A stretch of DNA of 64,000 bases from Opitutus sp. (GTDB lineage Bacteria > Verrucomicrobiota > Verrucomicrobiia > Opitutales > Opitutaceae). Positions 18,644-29,694 of this stretch are shown here, one piece after another. The notes beneath the pieces were generated by a model that was not told where the DNA came from, did no database searches, and saw only the letters and a list, made by a program, of their open reading frames with translations. Position 1 is the stretch's first letter; each line of letters begins with the position of its first letter. Position numbers and translations under genes: made by a program. Where the stretch lies: contig JANPZY010000001.1 of NCBI GenBank assembly GCA_024707325.1, forward strand, positions 2,542,501 through 2,606,500. Reading direction: 5' to 3'.

Positions 18644-20962
18644 ATGAGCCTCCGCATTCACGAACTCGCCAAACGATACAACATGGAGGGCAAGGACATG
18701 CTGGCCTTGCTCAAGGAGCGAGGCTACGTCTCTGCGGACACCAAGTCGGTTTCGAGCACGGTCGCGAACATCTACGTCGAAGAGCTGGAAAAGGAGTTTG
18801 CCGCCAAAGCCGCCGCCGAGCAGGCCGCTGCTGCCGTCACTCCCGAAGCCTCCGAGCCACCGTCCGAAACCCCGTCGACTGCGCCGATCGCGACGGACGA
18901 AGATTCTAACGAGGCACCGAAACTGCGTCTCCCCGCGGGAGCTTTTGTGAAGACCAAGGCGGACATCGAACGTGAACGCGAGGCGGCTGCCAAAGCAAAG
19001 GCCGCTGCCGCCAAAGCACCGGCGCCGGTCACGCCTCCGCCGATGCCGGCTCCGCGCGCGGTTTCGGCCCCGGCTCCCGTCGCCCCGCCGCGTCCGGCCT
19101 CTCCGCCGCCGCTGCCGCCGCGCCCGGTTCCGCCGCCGCCGGCCCCGACGGTCAAGGCCGCTCCGGCTGTTTCCATTTCTGCTCCTCGTCCGGTTTCGAG
19201 CCCGGCACCTGCGCCGGCGATTCCGCCGCCCGTTTCGAAAGCGCCGACCGCGCCGCGCATGGTTTCGCCTGCGCCGCTGCCGCCGCCCGTCGCTCCGTCC
19301 AACTCGCCGACCGCGATCCCCACGCCGGTGGCTCCGGCCGCTGCGGGTGAAAGCGCTCCCGAGTCGTCCGGGGAAATCAAGATCATCCATCTCAAGCCAC
19401 CGATCATCGTTCGCGATTTCGCGGCCGCGCTCGGCCTCAAGCCGTTCAAGCTGATCTCCGAGCTCAACCAGGCCGGTGGCTTCGCGTCGATGAACTCCAA
19501 TATCGACGAAGCGATGGCGGTGAAGGTGGCCGAAAAGCACGGCTTCATCCTCGAGATCAAACATCGCGGCGAGCCGAAGGAAGGCGCGAAGGACAAGAAG
19601 GCGGAAAAGAAGCCGGAGGAGGACGAGAGCAAGTTCCTCCAACCGCGGCCTCCCGTCATCTGCATTCTTGGTCACGTCGACCACGGCAAGACCTCGCTGC
19701 TCGATGCCATCCGCAAGGCCAATGTCGCCAGCGGCGAAGCCGGCGGCATCACGCAGCACATCGGCGCGTATCAAATCGAATTTCAGGATCGCAAACTCAC
19801 CTTCCTCGATACGCCCGGTCACGCGGCGTTCACGAAGATGCGTTCGCGCGGTGCGAGCGTCACCGACGTCGCCATTCTCGTGGTGGCGGCCGATGACGGC
19901 TTCATGCCGCAGACCGACGAGGCGCTGAGGATCGCGCTCGGCGTCAAGGAACAGCACCCCGAGAAGTTCGCGCTCATCGTCGCCGTCAACAAGATGGACG
20001 TGAAGGGCGCCAACCTCGATCAGGTGAAGGCGCAGATGCAGCAGCGCAACATCGCGCCGGAAGACTGGGGTGGTGAAACCGTCACCGTGCCCGTGTCCGC
20101 GATCAAGGGCACCGGCATCAACGAACTGCTCGAGATGATTCTCCTGCAGGCGGACGTGCTCGAGCTGAAGGCGAATCCGAAGGCCGAGGCCAGCGGCGTC
20201 ATTATCGAATCTCAGATCGACGTTGGTCGTGGTCCGCTTGCCACCGTGATCGTGCAACGCGGCACCTTGCGCGTCGGCGATGCTCTCGTCTGCGGTCCGC
20301 ACTACGCTCGCGTCCGCGCGATGTTCGACGATCAGGGTCGCAACTTGAAGGAAGCCCCGCCGGCCACGCCGGTTCGCGTGATCGGCTGGTCGGGCGCGCC
20401 CGACAGCGGCTCCGCTTTCCGCGCGGTCAAGAATGCTCGCGAAGCCGAAAAGCTCGCCGAGGAAGAGCAACAGCGCCTCCGCAAGCTGGCTTCGGTCTCC
20501 GACGCCCAGCCGAAGGAAGTTTCGGTGGAGCAACTCTTCGCCAATATCGCGGCCACCCAGGCCAAGGTGCTCAAGCTCATCATCAAGACCGACGTGTTCG
20601 GTTCCTCCGAAGCCGTGCGCAACGTGCTCGAAGGCATCAAGAGCTCGAAGGTTTCCGTCGAGATCGTGTCCACCGACGTCGGCCTCGTGACCAAGAACGA
20701 CGTGACGATGGCCGCCGCGGCCGGCGCCGTCGTGATCGGTTTCAACACGAAGCTCGAAAACGGCGTCACGGCGCTCGCGGCGCTTCACCATTCCGCTGAG
20801 TTCGCTCGACCCGACCGAGACACTCAACGGCGACGGCGGCGCCTCCGACAAATAACTGGCGTTCCCGGGCTGTTTCCCCCTATAGGACGCGCCAAGTTCC
20901 GGCATGCCGGCACTGCTCATGGCTCCACCTGGACGACATCCCGGGTGTCAGCGTCCCGATGA
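18644..20962 (+). CDS. infB: Translation initiation factor IF-2, 3' end replaced by foreign sequence
   Basis: Starts MSLRIHELAKRYNMEGK (IF2_N domain). A proline/alanine-rich linker covers residues about 60-240, and a second N-terminal-type domain follows near 250-310. The G domain has G1 ICILGHVDHGKTS, G3 FLDTPGHAAF and G4 AVNKMD. Domains II and III run to VVIGFNTKLENGVTALA, near 20,779. The normal C-terminal domain, which binds initiator tRNA and is about 110 residues long, is absent. In its place the frame runs on through arginine-rich nonsense to a chance stop at 20962. The codons up to 20,779 look verrucomicrobial; what follows does not continue any IF-2. I read this as an assembly or amplification join, not a functional variant. 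Confidence 0.9.
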   Translation: MSLRIHELAKRYNMEGKDMLALLKERGYVSADTKSVSSTVANIYVEELEKEFAAKAAAEQAAAAVTPEASEPPSETPSTAPIATDEDSNEAPKLRLPAGAFVKTKADIEREREAAAKAKAAAAKAPAPVTPPPMPAPRAVSAPAPVAPPRPASPPPLPPRPVPPPPAPTVKAAPAVSISAPRPVSSPAPAPAIPPPVSKAPTAPRMVSPAPLPPPVAPSNSPTAIPTPVAPAAAGESAPESSGEIKIIHLKPPIIVRDFAAALGLKPFKLISELNQAGGFASMNSNIDEAMAVKVAEKHGFILEIKHRGEPKEGAKDKKAEKKPEEDESKFLQPRPPVICILGHVDHGKTSLLDAIRKANVASGEAGGITQHIGAYQIEFQDRKLTFLDTPGHAAFTKMRSRGASVTDVAILVVAADDGFMPQTDEALRIALGVKEQHPEKFALIVAVNKMDVKGANLDQVKAQMQQRNIAPEDWGGETVTVPVSAIKGTGINELLEMILLQADVLELKANPKAEASGVIIESQIDVGRGPLATVIVQRGTLRVGDALVCGPHYARVRAMFDDQGRNLKEAPPATPVRVIGWSGAPDSGSAFRAVKNAREAEKLAEEEQQRLRKLASVSDAQPKEVSVEQLFANIAATQAKVLKLIIKTDVFGSSEAVRNVLEGIKSSKVSVEIVSTDVGLVTKNDVTMAAAAGAVVIGFNTKLENGVTALAALHHSAEFARPDRDTQRRRRRLRQITGVPGLFPPIGRAKFRHAGTAHGSTWTTSRVSASR

Positions 20963-20986
20963 TCCTCAATTGAAAGGACCAGTACG
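20775..20986. other. Join between two genomes, plus the rpsO leader
   Basis: Upstream sequence belongs to the verrucomicrobial nusA-infB operon and downstream sequence to an alphaproteobacterial rpsO-pnp region. The last trustworthy IF-2 residues end near 20,779. From 20793 a different frame reads PLSSLDPTETLNGDGGASDK and stops at 20855, which could be the tail of the gene that normally precedes rpsO; I do not recognise it. No rbfA or truB is present. Bases 20856-20986 look like a non-coding leader, with aaaggacc as a weak ribosome site for rpsO. Confidence 0.75.
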
Positions 20987-21255
20987 ATGTCGGTTACCGC
21001 AGAGCGGAAGACTGAGCTCATCAAGGATTTCGCCACCAAGAAGGACGACACCGGCTCGCCGGAAGTCCAGGTCGCGATCCTTTCCGAGCGCATCGCCAAC
21101 CTGACCGAACACTTCAAGACCCACAGCAAGGATAACCATTCCCGCCGGGGTCTCTTGAAGATGGTTTCGACGCGCCGCCGGCTTCTCGACTACGTCAAGA
21201 AGACCGACGAGACCGCTACAAGGCGCTGATCGAGCGCCTGGGCCTGCGCCGCTAA
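20987..21255 (+). CDS. rpsO: 30S ribosomal protein S15, one frameshift near the end
   Basis: [36 protein letters not shown] is a classic S15 N-terminus. S15 binds 16S rRNA early in assembly of the 30S platform. The frame is clean to [10 protein letters not shown]. One missing base near 21222 then gives TATRR and a false stop at 21229. Restoring it gives [13 protein letters not shown] with a stop at 21253-21255 and the usual 89 residues. This is the first gene of the alphaproteobacterial half and is followed by pnp, as is usual. Confidence 0.92.
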
Positions 21256-21652
21256 GGCACGGGTCGATCGACTTGGTCGCGGGGTACGCCCCGCGATCCT
21301 TTCCGGTCCCAAGGACCGGCTATTGCGTAGGCTGACGATCTACGCGGAGCATGGCGAGATCATCGGCCGCTCACGGTGCCCAGGGCACTCTCTTCCCCAA
21401 GAGACATGAGCGGCTCATCGTCTTGTCCATGTTCCGCCCCGACAGGGAGCGTGATCGAAGGAAAAGTTGCAGACTTTTCCGGTTCGAGAGCGCGACCAAC
21501 AAAGACCTCGAGGTCAGCGCGGAAACCGTGCCGATTTTGGGCTGGCGGACCACATGGGGTGGTTCCGTCCGCTGGCACACCGGATGAGTTCGCGGGGTCG
21601 CTACGCCCCCGCGTTCCCGCTCATTCGAACAGAATGGAAAGACGAGGGCACT
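21256..21652. other. rpsO-pnp intergenic region (397 bp) with two hairpins
   Basis: No gene is supported. Two short hairpins stand out. One is tcgcgggg-tacg-ccccgcga at about 21276-21297. The other is ccggtcc-caa-ggaccgg at about 21303-21320. In other bacteria the rpsO-pnp interval carries structures cut by RNase III for autocontrol of PNPase; here that is only an analogy. The ribosome site before pnp is weak (gacgaggg). Confidence 0.45.
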
Positions 21653-23819
<2,167 letters not shown>

Positions 23820-23845
23820 GGCGCGGTAGTTTTCAACGGTTTCGA

Positions 23846-23880
23846 CGGGCCCGGACATCAGTCCGGGCCCGTTTTCTTTT
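23846..23880 (+). terminator. Intrinsic terminator of pnp
   Basis: An 11-bp perfect stem cgggcccggac / gtccgggcccg with loop atca (23846-23871) is followed by ttttctttt. It lies 27 bp after the pnp stop. Confidence 0.9.
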
Positions 23881-23935
23881 GATCGAGGTCAACGGACCGG
23901 CGAACCATTCCGGCATGCTGGCAGGCAGGGGTTGC

Positions 23936-24769
23936 ATGGACATTCCGCTGATCCTGCGCGTGGTTGGCCTCGCCGTTCTTGTGCTCGTGATCCTGATCGC
24001 GGGCGCATATGCGCTCTGGTCAGGCGTGATCCAGGCCGATATCGGCCGGCTGCGGGCGCAGGCGAAAGCTCCATCCGGGAGCGTCATCACGGTCGAGCGG
24101 ATCGCGGCTCTTCCGGCACCGGCGGTGCGCTATTTCACCCGCGCCGGCGTGATCGGCGCCGCCATCCCGCGGCTCGTGCGCCTTAGCCAGGCAGGCCGCA
24201 TTCGCTCCGGCGCGGAGGCCAGCTGGATGGACCTGACGGCCGAGGAGCTTTACTCCACGAACCTGCCGGCCTTCATCTGGCGCGCCGGCATGCCGAGCCT
24301 CACGCTGCCGGTTGTGCTCGGCCGCGACGCCTATCTCGAGGGCGAGGGCAGCATCGTGATGAAGCTGCTCGCCCTGCTGCCGGTTGCCGACGAGCGCGGC
24401 GACGAACTGCGTGCCGCCGGATTGATGCGCTACCTGAACGAGATGCTGTGGTTCCCGCCGCCTATCTGGGCGACAACGTCACGATCCTCGCCCATCGACG
24501 CGGACAGTTTGGTGTCACGATCACCGACCGCGGGCTCACAGCCGAAGCCACCATTGTCGTCGACCCGGACGGTCGCCCGGCCAACTTCCGCGCCGTCCGC
24601 TACAATACGGCGACGCGCCGCATGGAAAAGTTGGGAGACGCCGATCAGCGCCACCGGCCCGCTCGCCGGACTGGAGCTGCCGACGCACGGCGCGGCGGAC
24701 TGGAAGCTCGCCGGCGGCGACCTGCGCTATATCGAACTCGAGGTCACCGCCGTCAGCTATGACGACTAA
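23936..24769 (+). CDS. DUF6544-like membrane-anchored protein, frameshifted
   Basis: From [28 protein letters not shown] (one N-terminal membrane segment) the protein has [18 protein letters not shown] and [27 protein letters not shown]. This pattern resembles the DUF6544 family of uncharacterised proteins. Small shifts near 24,465 and 24,640 move the frame; the pieces [21 protein letters not shown] and [30 protein letters not shown] complete it. The stop at 24767-24769 overlaps the stop of the convergent MFS gene. About 277 residues. The function is unknown. Confidence 0.6.
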   Translation: MDIPLILRVVGLAVLVLVILIAGAYALWSGVIQADIGRLRAQAKAPSGSVITVERIAALPAPAVRYFTRAGVIGAAIPRLVRLSQAGRIRSGAEASWMDLTAEELYSTNLPAFIWRAGMPSLTLPVVLGRDAYLEGEGSIVMKLLALLPVADERGDELRAAGLMRYLNEMLWFPPPIWATTSRSSPIDADSLVSRSPTAGSQPKPPLSSTRTVARPTSAPSATIRRRAAWKSWETPISATGPLAGLELPTHGAADWKLAGGDLRYIELEVTAVSYDD

Positions 24770-25756
24770 GCCGCCGCTGGCCGCAGGCGGGGAACATCAG
24801 CACCGAGGTCAGGGCGGCGACGATGACGATGGCGGCGCTGACCAGCGTCGTCACCAGCATGGCCTCGGCATAGGCGACCCGCGGCGTGTGCGCCACCGAT
24901 GCCGCGCAGGGCCATGGTGACCAGCGCCACACCGCGGCGAGATTGAGGCCGAGCGCCAGACAAGGCCGGCCGCATCAGCCCGAGCGCTTTGGGGTCAGCA
25001 AGGAGCCGGCGACGAAGCCGAGCCCCGGGGGCAATCCCCAGAGCCCCGGCTCGAACGGCTCAGCCCCAGCTTTACCAGAGCTGCAGATACTGGGCCACGA
25101 CGGAGAAGGTGCCGAAGATGGCAAAGAAGCCGAATACGTTGATGGCGAGCGCCGCCGAAGAAACTCGGACGGGCGAACAGGCTCAGGTCGAGCAATGGAT
25201 AGGCCAGCCGCAGCTGGCGCCATGAAGATCGCGCCGACCACCAGTCCGAGCCGATCGGGCCGGCGCTGTGCAGCATGTCGCCGCCGTCGGCGAGGCTCTT
25301 GATGCCGTAGATGACGGCCAGCACGGCGACAATCGACAGACCTGCGCTCAGTAGATCCAACCGCCCAGCCTTGGGGTCCTTGTACTCGGGCAGCAGCCGG
25401 GGGCCGAGGACGAGCAACAGCACCATCACCGGTACGGCGATCAGGAAGACCGAACCCCACCAGAAATATTGCAGCATAATGCCCCCCGACCACCGGGCCG
25501 ATGGCGCCGCCGGCCGAGAAGCTGGCGATCCAGACGCTGATCGCGATGGTGCGCTCCGCGATCGTTGCGGAACATGTTGGTGATCAGCGACAGGGTCGAA
25601 GGCGCCAGCGTTGCCCCGGCGATGCCGAGCAGCGCGCGGCCGACGATCAGCGTTTCCGCCGTCGGCGCAAAGGTGGCGAGCAGCGGGGGTGAGGCCGAAG
25701 GCCACGGCGCCGATCAGCAGCAGCTTTCGCCTGCCGAGGCCTATGCCTGCCAGCAT
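24766..25756 (-). pseudogene. DHA2-type MFS drug exporter, N-terminus missing and frameshifted
   Basis: Read on the minus strand, the pieces match a 14-helix DHA2 exporter: LGRRKLLLIGAVAFGL, an ISVWIASFSAGGAIGPVVGG-like stretch, and MLQYFWWGSVFLIAVPVMVLLLVLGPRLLPEYKDP. AGRLDLLSAGLSIVAVLAVIYGIKSLADGG follows, and near 24,850 AEAMLVTTLVSAAIVIVAAL. At least four shifts occur. Nothing before LGRRKLLL is present, so the first one or two membrane helices are lost. The sequence passes at once into the stop of the next gene at 25767. This abrupt start suggests a deletion or mis-join rather than a true start codon at 25756. Confidence 0.65.
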
Positions 25757-25766
25757 GCGTCAGGGT

Positions 25767-27358
25767 TTACGGCAACATCACGTCGGCTTCCTTGCCGTCG
25801 AGGTCGTAGGTCACCCAACCGCCGGTCCAGCCATCATCCTTGCCGGCGCGGATTTCGACCAGCAGTCTGTCGTCCTCGGGGTTCATCATCAGCGCGTTGC
25901 GGGTGAAGGTGTAGCGGAACACCGCGGCTCCCGGCAGGTTCATCCGCGTCGGGGTGCGGTCAGCGAGATTGCCGATGTCGGCCTCGTCCAGCCCGGCGAG
26001 GTCGGCGATGGTGAAAGTGCGGGTCGGGTTGAGCTCGGCCTCCCACGGCATGGGCGTGCCGAAGCGGGTCACGGTCTGCCGGTCGACGATGAAGTTCGCC
26101 ATCGTGCCGGGGCGCCTGCGAGTCCTCGACCAGCACGCTGCCCTGCGTGTCGTTGAGCAGGATCTCGCCGTATCTAGCGTCCGGCCCGAGGCCTGTTCGA
26201 GCCGTTTCCGCGTCTCGGCCACCGTCACCGGCGCCAGCCACGGCTCGGCGCTCGCGGCGATGCGGCTCTCGGGCAGAATGATTTCCACCACCCTGGCGTT
26301 CGCGTCGAGCAGCACCTTGCCCTCCTCGCCATCGGCCTGCTTGAGGTCAACGGTCCAGATCAGCTCCGGCGTGCCCGGCCGATCGGTCGGCTTGTCGGCG
26401 TCGATATAGGTGATCTCGGCGCCCTCGGACTCGAAGGCCGCCAGCGCCGCCCGCTTGATCTCAGGCAGCTTTCCGAGGTCGATCTCGGACATCGGGAAAG
26501 GCGCCGTGTCGCGCATGTCGGCAAAGACATCCTCCATCTCGAGGCCACCGGTGACGCCCCGAGATTCCACGAATAGTCGCGGGTCATGTTCTCCTGGGTA
26601 GGATGCTCGGCCTGGAAGAAGACGTAGCCCGAATAGATGCGCAGCTCGTGCACACGCTTGGTGCCCAGTACCTCGGCGATGCGTCGCTGGGCTTCGGCCA
26701 TCGGCCAGTCATCGTCTTCGATCAGGTCGAGCCGTTCGGCGCGCGCAGTGCCGGCAAGGTCGGCGCCCAGCACATTGCCGTCGGCATCGGCATAGACGGT
26801 CGCCGACTCGCGCTCGGTGCTGAGGTTGAGCGTCATCTGCACGTCGCCATAGCTGGGCTCGGGCAGGATGGAGATGCGCCGTGCGATGGTGATGGTGCCG
26901 ATGTCGGGCCGGCTCTCCATCTGCGCCATTTCGACCGCCTCGGCGATGACCGGCTCGATCCGGTCGAGCGCGATCTCGTCCACCGCAAAGAAGCTGCCCT
27001 CGCGCCTCTTGACGATGCCGTCGCCATCGGTCGGGCGCGGCCCGGAAAACGCTGTCGCGATCGAGCACGAGGATCTTCATGCGCGAAGCGGTCCATTCAT
27101 CGGTGTGATAGTCGGCCTCAGTACCCTGCACCCACATCAGAACCTGGTCGGCGCGGATCTCGAGTTTGGAGACCGGGCGCTCGCCGCCCATGGCCTTGAA
27201 CAGCGCAGCGATGGCGCGATCACGCAGCACCGGCGAGGTCACGTAGGTGGCGTCGCGGGCAACCCGGCTGGCGCCTCGACGGTCTTGCCGACCTGGGCGA
27301 CGGCGGGTGTGGAAACGAGGGCGAGTGCAACGAATACGGCACGCAGGATCTTCGACAT
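25767..27358 (-). pseudogene. Unknown secreted protein, about 530 residues, frameshifted
   Basis: The start at 27358 gives a signal peptide (MSKILRAVFVALALVSTPAVAQ). The mature protein can be followed through frame changes: YVTSPVLRDRAIAALFKAMG, FAVDEIALDRIEPVIAEAVEMAQ, ISILPEPSYGDVQMTLNL and ADGNVLGADLAGTARAERL. A C-terminal half begins EMEDVFADMRDTAPFPMSEI and ends WVTYDLDGKEADVMLP. Short motifs such as ITYIDADKP and VLLDANARVVEIIL recall PepSY-like beta-sheet modules, but I do not assign a family. At least three slips occur (near 27,265, 27,040 and 26,560). It probably acts in the periplasm. No partner is evident. Confidence 0.55.
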
Positions 27359-27487
27359 GATCGGTGCTCCATCCGAGTGGCTGCCGCCGAGGGTGCGCGC
27401 CTGCGCCTGAAGCGAGGCTGAACGGAGGGTGGCCGGCGGCGTTCCCCATTGGCATAGTGCCGTCGCCACCACGAAGAGGAGAACCCC

Positions 27488-27911
27488 ATGCGCTACATGA
27501 TCATCATCAAGATGACCGAACCCTCGCCACCGCCCACTTCCGAGCAACTGGCGGAAATGGGCAGAATACAACCAACAGCTGATCGATGCGGGCGTGTTCC
27601 TTGGCGGTGAAGGGCTGATGCCCTCCAATACCGGCGCCAAGGTGAAGATCGAGAGCGGCAGGCCCGTGGTTCGTGACGGCCCGTTCGCCGAAGCCAAGGA
27701 ACTGGTCGGCGGCTTCTGGATCATCAAGGCCGATACGCTGGAAGAAGCGGTCGGCTGGGCCAAGAAGATTCCGCTGGGTGAGGGCGACGAAGTCGAGATC
27801 CGCCGCGTCTCGGAGATCGAGGATTTCGTGCGCGACGACGTTTCGGCCGAGGCGCTCGACCAGGAGGCCGCTCAGCGCAAGAGCGGCGCCTGGCCACAAT
27901 ATCAGGCGTAG
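27488..27911 (+). CDS. YCII/DGPF-domain protein, one frameshift
   Basis: MRYMIIIKMTEPSPPPTSEQ starts 6 bp after a good ribosome site (gaggag). A slip near 27,560 separates it from EYNQQLIDAGVFLGGEGLMPS. The domain's name motif DGPF is seen in RPVVRDGPFAEAKELVGGFWII. About 141 residues. Proteins of this type are often paired with ECF42-like sigma factors; here the sigma gene lies 4.5 kb away next to another DGPF gene. The biochemical role is not established. Confidence 0.75.
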
Positions 27912-28128
27912 CGGTGCGTCATGGCGTCGGAGCAAACGGTCTCCGACGCCGCCGCCCCGCGCTGGCTCGACCGCCGAACAAGGCGGCGAGCCGGCTGAAC
28001 TAGTTTCGGCGCCGGCCAGTGGCCGGCATCGAGATGGGCCTCCCAGGCCTCTTCGCCGGAGTTGCGGCGAAATCCTCACCCCAGTGCTGGCGATACGCAT
28101 CCTTATAGAGATAGCTGGCGGGGATCAT
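27902..28128 (-). CDS. Small unknown protein divergent from lacI-type gene, one frameshift
   Basis: An ATG at 28128 is preceded at the right distance by a strong ribosome site (aaaggaga). It starts MIPASYLYKDAYRQHWGEDF. One missing base near 28,056 must be restored to continue AWEAHLDAGHWPAPKLVQPA to a stop at 27902-27904, giving about 75 residues. The end overlaps the end of the convergent DGPF gene. It shares the operator-bearing promoter region with the LacI regulator, so it is probably controlled by it. I do not recognise the protein. Confidence 0.5.
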
Positions 28129-28146
28129 GACAAGTCTCCTTTCGAA

Positions 28147-28240
28147 TTGAACCGATTCAATCACTAAACGCATGAGCGCTTGAATCGGTTCAACATATGC
28201 TTCCGAGACGGAGAGTCAAGCAGAAATTGAACCGATACAA
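28147..28240. promoter_or_regulatory. Three LacI-family operators
   Basis: Three near-identical 14-bp palindromes lie upstream of the regulator: TTGAACCGATTCAA (28147-28160), TTGAATCGGTTCAA (28180-28193) and TTGAACCGATACAA (28227-28240). The centre CG flanked by AT-rich arms is the usual LacI/GalR operator form. Centre-to-centre spacing is 33 bp and 47 bp. They sit between the divergent small gene (ATG 28128) and the regulator (ATG 28297), so both promoters can be repressed. Confidence 0.8.
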
Positions 28241-28296
28241 AAATCGAGCTATATGACGGGCATGTCACCCTTTGTGGCAGGAATGAAAGGCAGAGC

Positions 28297-29357
28297 ATGG
28301 CGCGCGACCTGGTGCGATTGAGCGATGTGGCGAAGGCGGCCGGCGTGTCGCAGGGTACGGCATCGAACGTGTTCAGCCGCCCCAACCTCGTGCGCGAAGA
28401 AGTGCGCGAGCGCGTGCACGAGGCGGCACGCAAGCTGGGCTATGCCGGGCCGGACCCGCGCGGCCGCCTGCTACGCGCCGGCAAGTCCAACGCCATCGGC
28501 GTCGCCACGGCCGAGACGCTCTCCTATTTCTTTGAGGATCCGTTCGCGCGCGAACTGATGCGCGGCATTTCCGAGGCCTGCGAACAGTATGGAGCGGGCC
28601 TGGCGCTGGTATCGGCCAAGGATGACAAGCGGCTGGCGGTCAATATCCAGAACGCGCTGGTGGACGGCTTCGTGCTGCTCTGCATCGAGAATGGCGAACG
28701 GCTGGTCGAGCTCACCCGCGATCGCCAGCTGCCTTTCGTGGCGCTCGCCCTCGGCCGGCCGGACGACACCGTATCGGCGATCGGCATCGACGACTATGCC
28801 GGCGCCCAGCTCGCGGCCCGGCATCTGGCCGAGCTCGGACACCGCCGCTACGGCATCCTGTCGCTGGAGCTCGATGACGAGCACGAGGGACCGATCGATG
28901 CCGAACGGCTCGCCAGGGCCGAGTATTTCACCTCGCGCGACCGCGCGCACGGCTATTACGAGGAACTGGCGCTCTACGGCGTTGAGCGGGCCTCGATCCC
29001 GATCTACGAGACGCGATGAGCGAGGACAGCGTCCGCCGCGGCGTCGACTACATCCTCAGCGCCGGCGCCGAGCCGCCGACCGCCATCCTCGCCATGTCCG
29101 ATCGCGTGGCGCTGATCGCCATGGACGAGCTGCGCAGGCGCGGCCTGTCGGTGCCCGGAGATATCTCCATCGTCGGCTATGACGGCGTGCCGGAGGCCGA
29201 GATCTCTGTGCCACCGCTTACCACCATCACCCAGCCGATCGCCGAGATCGGCCGCCGGGCGGTCAAGGCCATCCTCGACCACGACGGCAAGGTGCATCGC
29301 GATACGCTGCCGGTGGAGCTGGTCGTCCGCCAGTCGACGGCCCGCCCGCGAACGTGA
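28297..29357 (+). CDS. LacI-family transcriptional regulator, one frameshift
   Basis: The helix-turn-helix is at the N-terminus (VRLSDVAKAAGVSQGTASNVFSRP), followed by the hinge helix (EEVRERVHEAARKLGYAGPDP). A periplasmic-binding-protein-like sensor domain follows (AIGVATAETLSYFFEDPFAREL ... IGIDDYAGAQLAARHLAELGH). The frame breaks near 29,013 after IPIYET, and the rest (SEDSVRRGVDYILSAG ... VPGDISIVGYDGVPEAEISVPPL) continues to 29357. About 353 residues. It is expected to repress from the three operators just upstream, with a sugar as likely inducer. The ligand cannot be read from sequence. Confidence 0.88.
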
Positions 29358-29393
29358 TTTGCACGCGAGCGCCACGCTACCCACATTCAGGCC

Positions 29394-29693
29394 ATGCGCA
29401 CGCTCATCGCTTCCATCGCCGTCCTGCTGCCTCGCCTCGCCGGCGGCCGCCTATTGCTATCAGGTGCCTGATACGGCCGCGACCGGCTACGTCGAGAACA
29501 ATCTCAAGCGGACCATCTGCATCCAGGATGAGCTCGCCGACGGCACCGCGGAGCGCAGCTTCAAGTCCGATTTTGACGCGACGGTGGAAAACTCCAGCGC
29601 GACGCGCTGCAGCAGCGCCTGCAACTCCAGCAGTTGCAGACGCAGCGGATGCTGCTGCAGAACCAGTTGCTGAAGAACCAGCCGAAATTCTGA
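29394..29693 (+). CDS. Small secreted glutamine-rich protein, frameshifted
   Basis: MRTLIASIAVLL is the start of a signal peptide. A slip near 29,430 must be corrected to continue ASPAAAYCYQVPDTAATGYVENN. ADGTAERSFKSDFDATVEN follows, and after a second slip a C-terminal tail of glutamine, leucine and arginine (LQRDALQQRLQLQQLQTQRM) that should form a coiled coil, ending NQPKF. About 99 residues. It is probably periplasmic, with unknown function. The stop at 29693 abuts the convergent diguanylate cyclase. Confidence 0.5.
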
Positions 29694-29694
29694 G

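Noticed and set aside
1..20780. Horizontal transfer of a verrucomicrobial block into Devosia
   Set aside because: Housekeeping genes (nusA, infB, tRNA-Ser) on the left show normal chromosomal context, and infB is cut in a lethal way. A mis-join is simpler.
18605..20920. A 771-codon open frame on the minus strand opposite infB
   Set aside because: It is the complement of the infB proline/alanine linker and G domain. Its Arg/Gly runs come from that bias.
20779..20962. A natural IF-2 variant with a new arginine-rich tail
   Set aside because: The lost domain is essential, and the tail is simply the foreign rpsO leader read in a chance frame. The taxonomic change at the same point fits a join better.
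24886..25302. Plus-strand frames across the MFS exporter
   Set aside because: The minus strand carries recognisable exporter segments. The plus frames are shadows broken by the same slips.
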